Assembly (NCBI GenBank): GCA_038496675.1
Contig: CM076651.1
Location: 13,727,553 to 13,791,552, forward strand
DNA: 64,000 nt
Direction: 5' to 3'
DNA from: Rachycentron canadum
Lineage: Eukaryota; Chordata; Actinopteri; Carangiformes; Rachycentridae
Part shown: piece by piece, positions 25,401-36,855 of the stretch
How positions within the stretch are numbered: the stretch's first letter is position 1
How the letters are laid out: each line of letters opens with the position of its first letter
Program-made: the position numbers and the translations under genes
Notes under the pieces: generated by a model
What the model saw: only the letters and a program-made list of their open reading frames with translations
What the model was told of the DNA's origin: nothing
Database searches by the model: none

Positions 25401-26591
25401 GTGATGAACCAGTGGCCAGGGGTACATTTACGTGTGACAGAGGCCTGGGATGAAGACGGTCACCACCCTCCTGGCTCTTTGCACTATGAGGGCAGGGCTG
25501 TGGATATAACCACTGACGACAGGGAAACAGAGAAGTATGGTCTCCTCGCCCAGCTGGCTGTAGAGGCTGGCTTTGACTGGGTCCACTACGAGTCCAAATA
25601 TCACATTCACTGCTCAGTAAAAGCTGGTAAGTCAGAAGAGGGAGCTTTCATAAAAGGTCATGCTTTTAACTGTGTCAAATACCATCAAATCGCTGTATGG
25701 TGTATCAGGACATTTAAGACAAAAAAGGAACATAGTATGTGTTTAGTCATCTTGGCTTTTTCTGCTGACCTCCCTGCAGATCACTCTGTCGCAGTGGAAA
25801 AAGGTGGCTGTTTCCCTGGCTGGGCCCGCGTGACTGTAGCTGGAGGGGGGCAGAAGAGCCTGTCATCACTGGCTCCTGGGGACAGAGTCATGGCCCTGTC
25901 TGGGACAGGCCAAGTTGTGTTTAGCCAAGTCATCTTGTTTCTGCACCGGGACCAAGAAAGCTGGTCTACTTTTCTGGCTCTGGAAACAGAAGATGGCTTT
26001 AGATTGGCTGTTACTCCACATCACCTGGTTTTTTTAGCCTCCCATTGCAGGCTCGACAGCAGTGAGTACCAGGCTCTGTTTGCTAGCAGAGCCCAAACAG
26101 GAGACTGTGTTCTCATCCATACAGCAGACGGTCGTGTACGTCCATCTCGACTCATCTCCATTTCAGTAGAGGAGAGTATGGGTGTGTATGCGCCTTTGAC
26201 AGACGCTGGAACCTTGTTTGTTGATGGAGTGCTGGCGTCCAGCTATGCGCTGGTCGAGCACCACAGACTTGCACACTGGGCGTTTGGACCTCTGCGACTC
26301 CTTTCCTCATTCAACCAGCTCCTGTGGGGAGAGACGAGGAAAGAACAGCAGAGCACTGGTGAAACAGCTTGCACTACATTTCGTTGTAGCACTTTGCCCA
26401 CAAATGACAAAGCAGGTGTATATGTGTATAATGGTATTTTGAACAAACAAGATAATCTGAGTGAACCTCTAAGGATGGAAATTCAAGAGAAGCACTCCTT
26501 GCAAACACAGACATCAGCCGTGCACTGGTATGCTAGATTACTGTACAGTTTTGGATGCATCATTTTAGACTCAAACTCCTTTCATCCTTAA
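22490..26591 (+). CDS. dhh: Desert hedgehog, 3 coding exons, Hint domain with altered cholesterol-transfer residues
   Basis: The exons are 22490-22798, 25365-25626 and 25780-26591, giving 460 aa (human DHH about 396). Residues 1-26 are a signal peptide. Cys27 in CGPGPGYG is the expected palmitoylation site. The signalling domain (27-200) carries NYNPDIVFKDEENT, DEDGHH, SLHYEGRAVDI and HIHCSVKA, so calcium and zinc ligands are present. Autocleavage is expected at Gly200/Cys201 (GGCFPG). The Hint domain keeps Cys201, Thr269 and His272 (TPHH). The Asp general base of the FMDRN/FLDRD motif is His246 (FLHRD), and the SCYA cysteine is Ser345 (ASSYA). The sterol-binding tail retains VHWYARLLYS. The start codon has weak context (C at -3, A at +4). 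Orthology to DHH rests on its place between lmbr1l and kmt2d. dhh usually acts in gonad and peripheral nerve; expression here is not visible. Confidence 0.95.
22799..25364 (+). other. dhh: dhh intron 1
   Basis: A 2.6 kb intron splitting the N-terminal signalling domain after residue 103, the position conserved in vertebrate hedgehogs. It is AT-rich towards its 3' end. I saw no gene in it. Confidence 0.85.
25627..25779 (+). other. dhh: dhh intron 2, short, in frame and stop-free
   Basis: A 153-nt GTAAGT...TGCAG intron at the conserved hedgehog position between the signalling domain and the autocleavage site. Its length is a multiple of three and the flanking frame reads through without a stop, so an unspliced mRNA would carry a 51-residue insert. 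The Hint domain would remain in frame. Confidence 0.9.
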
Positions 26592-29500
26592 AAGCCTAAA
26601 ACTATAGACTTAATACATGTAATGCAATTTTGATACATTTACACTAACACTTCCTGTCCTTTTCTTCAATTAAACAAAAGCATTGGAATGATTTGCTTGT
26701 TTTTTTTGTTCACTGTTATTTGTATTATACTCCGTCATAATGATATGCTAATGTATACAGACACAAATTGTATGAACAGATGTAAAAATGGTAATACAAA
26801 CATGACTGTATTATATTCTATTTGTACATCAAGTTATTTCTTTTAATTATTTCCGTTTATATGTAATATATATATATATTATTCTAATGGGAATGTAATG
26901 AATTTTCCCACAATAGAATCTTTATTTTTGTACTTTCTGAATCATAATATATAAATATTTCATTTTATTAAAATTCCACTACATGTAATGTATGTCCTCA
27001 CATGTTTTCATGTTATAAAACAAATTAAAATGTCATTTTATTAAGCATCACTCTTTGTTCTTTTTTTCAGATCCGGAGTAAATTTTGTTTAAACAGATTT
27101 ACCTCCTGCTAGTTTTGGGAAAAAAATGTGAACGTTTATTTCCAGTGCTCTTAATTGAGTATTATGTATGTTGCAGTGTTTGGTTCCCCTGGAAATCCAG
27201 TCTAAGAAACAGACTTATTATTCCCCACAATGTGCCACCACCTTGACTTTATCACACAGCTACTTCAAATGAGATATCAGGTTTCTAAAGAGTTTTACAA
27301 GAGGCATTTTCATTAGTATCTACTGATCAAATGGAGTCACAAGAACTTTCTAATTTGTCACAGCCGATGCTCAATACTTACACCAGTTTGTACTATAGAT
27401 TTTGACATGAAATTTATCAGTCTTTAGTAAACATCCTCTTTAGTGTGTTTTATGTAAAACAACTTTTCAAAGACTCATAACGTTCAGGGCTATACTCAAG
27501 AAGTCAAGGGTTATACACCCCCTTGTGGAAGAACTGATAACCCCTGTGAGTTATAAGTGCTATTTCCTATAGTTCTCCATACACATAATTACTACTTCGA
27601 ACTCAAAACTCTATTTTAACAAACCTCGATTTGACTTAATTTCTAAAACTGTAACTGTCTATTGACGATGATACATTATAAATTTGTAATTTATTTTTTA
27701 TGAATCCATTTTGCAGCACTGACTGCAGCACATATTTATACGGAGCCGTGTTATCTAAATTGTGGACTGAGAACAAACTTCAAACAGTGTCGTCAGTGTT
27801 TCTCCAATTTAATTTGTTTAACTGTAAGAAATGGCACATTGTATTCTCTTCTTCCAGTTTATGTTCTATTGTAAACATCTGTGGAGGTATTCTAGGGGAT
27901 TATCCTTGAGATGCAGGAGGCAGATGGGAAAGCACTCATTCTACTGATGGGCCAATAGGAGAGGGCTGGTGTCCTAATACCACCCTCGTTTTACATCCAT
28001 TGGCCAATCAGTCACTGTCTTCCAGCCAGTCTCAGCCTCCCAAAATCTAATCCAATCTTGCTAAAGCTGAATGGGGAGTTAACTAATCCTGTCAGGGGTA
28101 CCTGTAATAACCCGTTTTCTAAATGAAAACCTGCACACCACGTATTCAGGCACAGGGGAAATTCATGCATTAATCAAACAAATATTTAGTTTGTTTACAA
28201 TACAGCCCAGCATCATCAAGCTTGAACAATAATGACGAAACTTTTTTTTTTGATTTGATGAGGCACTCTAACTGGGAATGTGCATTTCCATGGCTCTGGC
28301 ATGAAAATGAAAATAATGACTTTACATGCCATATCTAAAGATTTGGTTCAATATTTTCTGTATTGTAGACATTAGAGCTTTTCAAACTACATGTGATTTA
28401 ATCATCAGTTGTCCTCTCACAGGCAGATTGTTCAATTATTTAAATCATCTGCAATCAAGTTCTTCTATTTATAGTGGACAACTATCAAAAAGTATATCAT
28501 TTGACTTGATATGAAACCAATTTTATTTTTATTTGAAGTAGAAGAAACTATTTAAAAGTCAGAAAGTCATGATTTGAAAAAAAAAAAACCTTTGAAAAAG
28601 CATGGTTTTCATCTCTGGTTTCATCAAGAACTGCAGTTCCTTCAGGTTTTGTGTGCACAAATAGCTTGTTGGGAAAAGAAAGTATAAACTTTCAGATTTT
28701 TTGGGTGTATATCAGTTGTACCTACTCTCTTAAGTAACCAAAGTAACCAAATCATTCTTTATTTTATGTCATATATGTAAGACAACTCCTTATTTAATTT
28801 TCTAGAGCTTTACTAACTGCATTCACCCTAATACATTTCTAAGAATTCTTGGAACATGTTTCTTTTCAGCAGATTCATATGATCCCTGAGGTGCACATGT
28901 GAACATGTATCTCTACATGTATGGCGTAAAACAGAAGTTTCACAATGCTGTGTCAACTGCAGATCACTTTCCTGCAGCAGATGCTTGCTTATTGCCTACA
29001 GAGGGGCACACAATATATTTCACATGACCTGTCAGGCATTTCTGTGAAATCGCTAACAATTCTTTCGCCTTTGAGACATTTAGCAGATGCTCTTCTCTAC
29101 AGTTACTTATAAGAGTTGAGTTATAGCCTAAGTAAGCTACTTACCTGTAGCAGTTGAGTGTTTTTCTCTAGGGCATGACAGGAGATATACAGAAGCTGAT
29201 GTGGATTAAACCTATGACCTTCTCACAATGGGACAGACTGTTACCCAACCTAATTTTCTGTAAGTTCATAGGATCATTCCATCGACAGCCCAAGCTTTAC
29301 TGTGTGTAATGCCTCCGGCCTTTCACAGTGTGGCCCATGAGAGGGTCGCATGGAGAGGCTGTTGTCTTCATTTATGAAGAACTACACACATCGGAGATGC
29401 TACAACTTCATATATATAGTCTGCTGAACAAAATAAATGTGTTTTTAGCATAAAAATACATTTTGAAAAACGTCAAGCTTTATAAATTATGAAAATGTAA

Positions 29501-30650
29501 CTTTCAAATCAAATTTCATGCATTTCTTGGAGGTCTTTCTGCCCTTATCTCCATCACAACTACGTTGGTGGGTTCACTAGTTTTCTTGTCACAATATTAC
29601 AGTATGTCACTTAGTAGAAGTCCCACTTAAAATCAACAATTAAGTAACTGAGCAGCTCTCTGAGCAACTTTCTTGAATCTGTCCGTCCTGGGTCATCCAT
29701 GCCACTCTGATTTTCTCACCATGATCACAAACCCTCTGAAGGCCAACAACCCAATCCATCCACACAGGAGCCATGTTATGTTCACCCACAGTTACACTGT
29801 GATCGCTCCTTACCTTATATGAGGGTCACATTTGAGCTTTCCATTCCGTGAACAAACGACGAATCCATAAGAAAATGAAAAAGATCATCACTTGATATCC
29901 AATAATTAACCGGCAAGGTTGTAAAGTGAGACACACTTGTCTGCTGGGTGGCAGTGTGCTTTCAAAACAATATTATTTAAGGATTAATTTGATCATCCAT
30001 CCCCATGTCATTATAAGGAGGGGATAAGGCAAAGCAATGTGGCCACAGGTATACAGCCTTAAAACATGTCAAAATGAGCAATATTACGTGGAAACCTTAT
30101 TTCACTCATTATCGGTGAACCTGCTGTGCGAGCCTTATTTCAGATTATGGAAAATTCAAGCCATCGACGATCACAGCCTCTCCAGACAAATGCGTAATGT
30201 ATAGAAACAGGCGGAATAAGAAATTAGAAACAGTGATTAGCAACAAGACCCCTATTTGTTATGTTAATGAAGAACTTAATCTGCACCACGAGATATGAAG
30301 CTATCTAGCTGTATTAGATCGCGGCTGATCATTCATCAGAACATTTATCCCGATGCACTCATCCGCAGACATGCCATTACTGCTTTGGTCTTACAATCGT
30401 AACAATCTAATGAAAAATGGCTTCCCTGGATCCGAAAATCTAATGACCTAATATCTAATATCCACCATATTTCAGTGGCCCGCGCTCTCCACATTAAAAT
30501 CTTACACGGAGTGCTAAATTATCAACCTCGCACAAAGTTATTGGTTGCTGCACGCGAGGTGTTAACCCACTTCACCGATATCTAGTAATAAAACACGATT
30601 GTTGCCTGTTGGTTTGCATGAATTAATTTTTGACGTAGTTGTTATTAGCT
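26592..30650. other. dhh-kmt2d intergenic region
   Basis: About 4 kb without a supportable gene. It begins with the dhh 3' UTR, with a possible ATTAAA signal at 26669-26674. In mammals RHEBL1 lies here, but I found no frame with Ras-type G motifs on either strand. The interval includes an old dispersed repeat near 29076-29265 and AT-rich sequence with many TAAT/ATTA words between 28130 and 30500. Confidence 0.6.
29076..29265 (+). repeat. degenerate fish interspersed repeat
   Basis: The string 'acatttagcagatgctctt' and the downstream 'aacctatgaccttctcacaa' resemble a widespread fish element that normally reads CATTTAGCAGACGCTTTTAT and ends with GAACCTGCAACCTTCTGG. The copy is diverged, so class and ends are uncertain. 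Confidence 0.5.
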
Positions 30651-31337
30651 AGCATAGCTAGCACCGGCTAGTCACTTGGCGGAATAACCGTGTGCGGACG
30701 CAACGCAGTTCAGCGAAGTGAAGAGATGCTAGTGACCCATACAAGGGTACCTATGCAAAGTTGAGCTGCAAATTTAGGTATATGAGTGTCTGCAGTCGGC
30801 TGAAACTTAAAGAAAAATACATTTACTGGCGTGTCAACAAAGTTTGGGGCTTTATTTTCCGGACGGTCTATTTTGTGTAAACTTGCAACAGCTTTAACGA
30901 CCTCGCGAGCGAGATTCCAGAACAGAGCAGACGGTAGCTAGCATTAGCTTGTTAGCCTCCAAGCTACATCCACAAGCAGGGAGCTAGGCAGGCAGTTAGT
31001 GTTTGGATTCACTGCATGGCGCTGGGGAGCCCTTTTCGGGACTGGCTGAAGACTTGTCTCGGTGCTTAGTAGTTCCCCGGTAGTGCTCGACCACTCGTCA
31101 CAAAGCTCAAGTTGCTGGTTAGCTAGCTAACATAGCATTATCATTCTAGTTAGAGAGCTAGCTAGCAGCACCGCTCAGCCTGCCTTCCGCCGACGTGCAC
31201 TTCCCCCACTCTCCCTCCAGCCGGCTAGCCGCAGCGTTAGTCCGGTACATAAAATGAAGCGACCATCAGCATTCTGGGAAGCTGTGTGGCTGTTTGGATT
31301 TTGCTGATGTATGAGGAAACGATATTGTTTATGTGAG
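30650..31337 (+). promoter_or_regulatory. kmt2d: kmt2d promoter and 5' UTR exon (inferred)
   Basis: A CpG-containing segment relatively rich in GCTAGC words, TATA-less, followed by a good donor site (GAG/GTGAGC, exon end at 31337). This fits a non-coding first exon spliced to the acceptor at 33730, 34 nt before the kmt2d start codon. The first base of transcription cannot be read from sequence. Confidence 0.5.
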
Positions 31338-33730
31338 GTGAGCGGTTTTAATTATGTCCTCTTTGAACTTATTGCAACAGACATACCTAAAGACACACCA
31401 ACCCTGACCTTAGACCGGGTAACGTTAGCCCTGCTATCGGAATCGTTTAGCTGGTAGCCACGACCAGATGGGATTGTCTACTTGCTGGAAAACTAGCTAT
31501 GGCACCTGGATGCTAACTTCAGGTTGAGATATGTTCAACGTTGGCTGTGCCCAACTTATGGTCCACCGAGTCGCTGGTTTAGGTTTTTAAAAGTATATGT
31601 TTCTGTGCATAACAGTGAACGTATTTCTCGTTGTTTTACCTCTTCGGGACACTTTGCTGCTACGTCACCAATGGCAGTTGTTAGCTTTTCCGTATCAGTC
31701 TGTCGCCAGTAACATGGACGAGGCTATTTGCTGGACAGAAACAACCCTTTGAAGTCGGTGTTTACATTGAGAAATAGTGCTTAGCGCTGCAATTATCCAA
31801 CTATAAAAATCCGTGTATCTTTTACGGTAACATTGCAGACAAATTGCAACGGCTGTCGGCTTACGTTACAAAATGACTGTGCGGTCGCCGTGAAAGTTGA
31901 TTTGTAAACGTTAACACTTTTAACGTTAACTTAGCTAGCCGCGGTGTTCTGACGTGAACTCAGCCAACATGTCATCACTTTGCTCTGCACGTTTCCAGCT
32001 TCATTTTAGACTAAAAGGACAATTTAGTATGTCCGTTAACTGTAATATAACACCACGTAGTTTCTGTAGGATTTGGATTTTGGCGTTAGTTGGCGAGTTT
32101 GTGAGTGCGTTTCCACTGTTGATGCCACCTAATGCGTTTATTACGGGGATGTAACGTTAAGTTTGCATAGATAAATCGACTTTGTCCATTGCAATTACAT
32201 TTAGCAGTAAATAGCATTTGATGCTGTTTGCTCAACGCGGTTTCGTGTAGCGACGGATGTTTTGTAGGTGCTGTTGGTTGTGCAGGTATATTTTGCATGT
32301 TATTTTGGGTAGTTTTGGCTGTAACGTTTAAGATCCAACTGGACAACCATGAAAAGCAGCCAGTCCCTCATCATTTTGACAAAGACCCATATACACTGGT
32401 ACACTGGCTTAGTGTTATGATACATTACACGCTGATGTGAAATTATGATGAATCCTACTCTTACAAATTAACAATAGAAAAGCGCATCCGTCCAGGAACA
32501 GTAAACCGTTTCCAGCTGCATTAGTGACAATGAAAAGGAAACATTTAGAAATGTGTGTGTGGTAACTTGAGTTCACGCTATGATTTCTAACTATGATGGC
32601 ACAGTTTCTGTTGTGTAACAGATGTAACACTGCAAGACTTTGTTTGCTCTATATGTCCAAGCTACTGTCAAAATGTATTGTCTTTTGAGCCCATTAGGTC
32701 AGGACAAGCAGACAGAGCATCACATCTTCCCATGGTTATATATTTTCTATCATTTGAAGATTAGCAGTCAAAATCTACTACTACTAATAACTAGCAAGGC
32801 GATGGTGCACAAGTGAAATATACCGTGGAATCAAGCCGATCGGCGTTTTTTTTTTTTTTTTTAATTAAAGTATCTTTATCGTTATTGAGCTTTTAACATT
32901 TAAAACCTGATCTGACTCCCCGTTATTAACAACGTGAATGAAAAGTGGCGAGGCTACCAAATCCTCCATTGTTTGTTTCACAGTATTTTTGTTTATGGCG
33001 TGAATCTCATAGCGGAACTATGATGCGAGCGACAAAGGTTCTGCACGAAAAAAGCTCCGCTGCAACAGGAAGCTCCACATACGGAAGTTGTGTTTCTTTG
33101 TGTATCCCGATTTATGGTTGTTTTATTTAGGAAAACACCATTTTAGTTCTAACATTTAGTGCTTTTTCTTGGAGCATTTTCAGCGATTTGGATTATGCAT
33201 TGCTTGGTAAATAGTAACTTAAATCGCTAAATCGGTTTCCGATTGATCTGTCTACTGTAACACTAGTGCTATTTTTCAAGAGTTTGCGAGAAATCTCGAT
33301 GGTATTAGTGCTAACGTTTGTCAGATTAACACTAGGAAATCAGCATTGTCGGCTGTAGGTGTTCGTGTGAAAAGTGGTTTTGGATGGGGAGGGACACTAA
33401 TGTGTGGCAAAGAAGGATGCAATTTAGGGACTGCTTTTTAATGATGACAACCATGTTGAGTAATGTACACAATTGTTTTTTATTTTGATAAGTGGAAACA
33501 TGTACAGCGTAAGGCCTAGGTGTTTGTTGACTTAAACTCAAATCTCATTTCTACATGTCATTACCAGATGTATTCTCTCCATTCATTATGCAAGGAAAAC
33601 AGATCTGATGCTAATGACATAACCATCAAAATGCCCTCAGACTGTTTATATTCTGTGAATAATTTTATGAAACTTTTCCTCTCCTGGCTAATAGTCACAA
33701 GTTGATACTACTTATGAATCTACATTGCAG
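31338..33730 (+). other. kmt2d: kmt2d intron 1 (5' UTR intron)
   Basis: A 2.4 kb non-coding stretch between the inferred 5' UTR donor and the acceptor ACATTGCAG at 33730. It contains a T-rich run near 32846-32862. I saw no gene in it. Confidence 0.6.
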
Positions 33731-33764
33731 ATCTCTGTCAAGGAGGTCAAAATCAGTACAGGGG

Positions 33765-36700
33765 ATGGACGAGCAGAAATCAAACTGCGAAGAGAATGAC
33801 TCTGAACCAACAGGTATTGTGTTCTTTTTTTCCCCATGACCCAACATCATCCTCAAGGATGTACATTATTCTCCATGAAGCTCAATATCACTTCAGTTGT
33901 GCTCGAAGAAAAATGCATATGGTTGAAAACAAAAACATTTTTAATTCCCCACAGTAGAGATTTGTGAACATAATTTATTAGCAGAAATGACAATAGAGTA
34001 GAATGAATTAGAATGTTTTTTTCTATTGTGTATAGGTTAATATGGGTATGGTGAGATGGACATGCATTATTTTCCTTAAAGTGACATTTTGTTTATTTGT
34101 CTTTAAACATTTATTTTCTAGCTGATGACAATGCCCCTGCAAAGCAGCCTGACTCCTCTGAGGAGGAGTCCAAAGCTCTCTCTGGGCCTGAGGATGCAGC
34201 CTCTTCCAGTACACTTGTGTAAGTTCATCATTCAGATCTTAAAGGCTATTGTGCATACAGTAGCCGGTTTTCTAACTGTTGAGGATGACAAAAAATTAAT
34301 CAAAGCTATTTTTAAAAATATTTTTTTTTTTGCTACTGTAGAGACAATGTTCGAGCCTGTGTGCTTTGTAACTGTGTGGAGTGGAGCCTGCATGGGCAGC
34401 GGGAACTGAGACACTTTGGGCCATCTTCTGAGCGGCCGACCCTCAAGCCATCAGCTTCCCCACTGCCACAACCCGGGAACGATGACCTGTCTTCCATTGG
34501 ATTTGCCGACTCCCCTTGTCTGGCAGCACTCTTTGATGACTCAGGTTGAACTTACAGCATTATACTATTACATTTTGTTCATATATGATCCATTTTTACT
34601 TCTACACATGAATCATTCCATTCACTAGAAATGCAACTTACAGGTATAGAATTGAAATTTGGCTAGAGCTTTTACTTATTTTGGACTTTATAATGAACAG
34701 GGGGTTGTTGGGTTCATCATTGGTGTGCGGTGTGGTCAGAGGGAGTAAAGCGGATGGAGAATGAGGAGCTGGAGAACGTGGATAAGGCCGTTATCTCAGG
34801 GACACAGCGGGTAAATGTGCTGTCCGTTGACTTGGATTTGATGCCATTGGTCAGAATATAGTAACTAACAGAGACTTCCTTTGCAAAACCTTACTTGTTA
34901 CCATTGGTTTGTTTCAGCTTTGCGAATACTGCAAAAGGCTAGGTGCAACCATTCGATGCCATGCTGAGGGCTGCTCACGGTTCTACCACTTCCCCTGCTC
35001 AGCAGCCAGTGGATCCTTCCAGTCCATGAAGCAGTTGGTCCTCCTCTGTCCAGAACATATAGACAAGGCTGAAGAATTAGGTAATAGAACTTGACACCTG
35101 TGTCAAAATTGTGATATTAATACCTGGGGTGTACTCAGGTAAGTCCGAAGCTGTAATGCCTTTCTCAGAGTTCCTGTAGGATGAAAAGTGTGCGCTATAC
35201 TAATTCTCGTTAATGGCCTGTCTGTGAAGGCTTTTAACAATTTTATGATCTATGTAATTTTATAATCTAAAGTTATCTCCCTCAATAACTTGTTGAGCTT
35301 GATACATGTTGAACCAAGAAGAACTAAAACGAAAGCCATGATTTTAGTTATATATATAGAACTATATATACATTTTTTTTAAGCAATCAAACAAATTTGA
35401 TGTGCTTTTTTTTTTTTTTTTTTTTTTTTTTCCCCCCACAGCAGGTGAAGAAGCTCGGTGTGCAGTGTGTGACTCAGCGGGAGAGCTCATGGACTTGCTG
35501 TTCTGTACGGGTTGTGGCCAACATTACCATGCAGCTTGTCTTGAGATTGGTGCCACCCCGATCCAGCGGGCAGGTTGGCAGTGCCCAGAGTGTAAAGTGT
35601 GCCAGACTTGCAGGTGAGTCCACCCTTGTGAGTCATACTGTACCCCGGTGAAAAGATGTTGCGCTGAACATTTTGCATGGTATTTACATTGTCTTCCTTT
35701 TTGGTTCCTAAGAGTGTCTTTTTGTGTGTTCTTTTGTTTGTTTGTTTTTTTAGACAACCAGGAGAAGACTCCAAAATGTTGGTATGTGATGCTTGTGATA
35801 AGGGCTACCACACCTTCTGTCTCCAGCCAGCCATGGATTCCCTTCCATCTGACCCATGGAAATGCAGAGTAAGTTACATTTGTCATTCACCACACAAAGA
35901 TAGACCCTTACCATGGAAACTTGCTGTGACAGCAAAGTTGTTTGCTTTCATGAGAGTAAATCTTTCAGACCTTTCTTGTGCCTCTTTCAGCATTTGGTTT
36001 ACATTTTATACTGGTGATCTGTGTTTTGTCAGAGGTGTCGTGTATGCACGGAGTGTGGCATCCGTGGACTGGTGCTGCCAGGTACAGCCCAGTGGTTTGA
36101 CAACTACACCGTGTGTGAAGGCTGCCAGCGTCACCGCAGCTCTATATGTGGAGTGTGCAGCAAAGCTGCCAACCCATCTGTTACTCTGCAGTGCTGCAGC
36201 ATGTGCCACAGGTTAGTTAAATGCACAAACACAATAGTCTTGGAAATGGCTATTATGTGTGCTTTTTTCTTAAGCTGTCTTCCAATATTTCATCTTGATG
36301 ATCATCTTTATTATCTTAGGTGGGTGCACAGTGAGTGTGCTTTACCAGGGGAGATTCCAGAAGCCAAGTGCATTTGCCTGCTTTGCAAGGAGGATCATCA
36401 GCAGCCTGTCACTCAACCACAGACAACAGAGGTAGAAACCAGAGAGGCATCTGAGGAGACTGAAGGACATGTGGATATAGTAGAGATGACAATCCAAACG
36501 GATGCAGGCATGGTGACAGAGGAGCAGACAAGCTTATCGGAGGTGACACCAGGGCCGATAGGAGTAACTGAGATGGTTCAAGCTCCAACTGACAAAGGGA
36601 CACCCATGGACTTGGGTAAGACACAACTAAAGACAAAGCTTAGAAGACATGTCAGGAGTGAGTTTTATTGGACAAGTGAAAGAATTTGTTTTGTTTATGT

Positions 36701-36855
36701 CTGAGATGTGTCTATGTTTGTGCTTTTGGCTTTAGGGATGGAGGCTGCCGTTGTTGAGGCAACAGATGTTGGGGAGAGCCCCGTGGAGGAGGAGCCGCTG
36801 ACAGAAACAAAAGAATTAACTTCTGTGGTGCCTGCTGCTCCACTTGAGTCTACAG
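33765..36855 (+). CDS. kmt2d: kmt2d exons 1-10: N-terminal PHD cluster
   Basis: Exons: 33765-33813, 34122-34218, 34342-34544, 34701-34810, 34918-35080, 35442-35613, 35754-35868, 36033-36211, 36320-36615 and 36736-36855 (residues 1-501). Exons 3-5 encode the extended PHD (ACVLCNC, WVHHWC, LCEYC, YHFPC). Exons 6-7 encode PHD2 and PHD3 (CAVCDSAG, LVCDACDKGYHTFC). Exons 8-9 encode a further finger with a complete C4HC3 set: C342, C345, C358, C361, H366, C369, C382, C385. Known of the family: the N-terminal fingers read nucleosomal histone tails. Exon 6 has a 26-T tract and a tandem CAGCAG acceptor. Confidence 0.93.

Noticed and set aside
25380..26591. A single 403-codon open frame covering dhh exons 2 and 3
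   Set aside because: It reads through a GTAAGT...TGCAG intron at the position conserved in hedgehog genes, and its first codon is TTG inside exon 2. The spliced model fits the family.
26592..30650. A hidden rhebl1 gene between dhh and kmt2d
   Set aside because: I looked for Ras-type G motifs (GxxxxGKS, DTAG, NKxD) in the available frames on both strands and saw none.
35487..35886. Minus-strand frames over kmt2d exons 6-7
   Set aside because: They are antisense shadows of PHD exons and cross an intron; no family resemblance.
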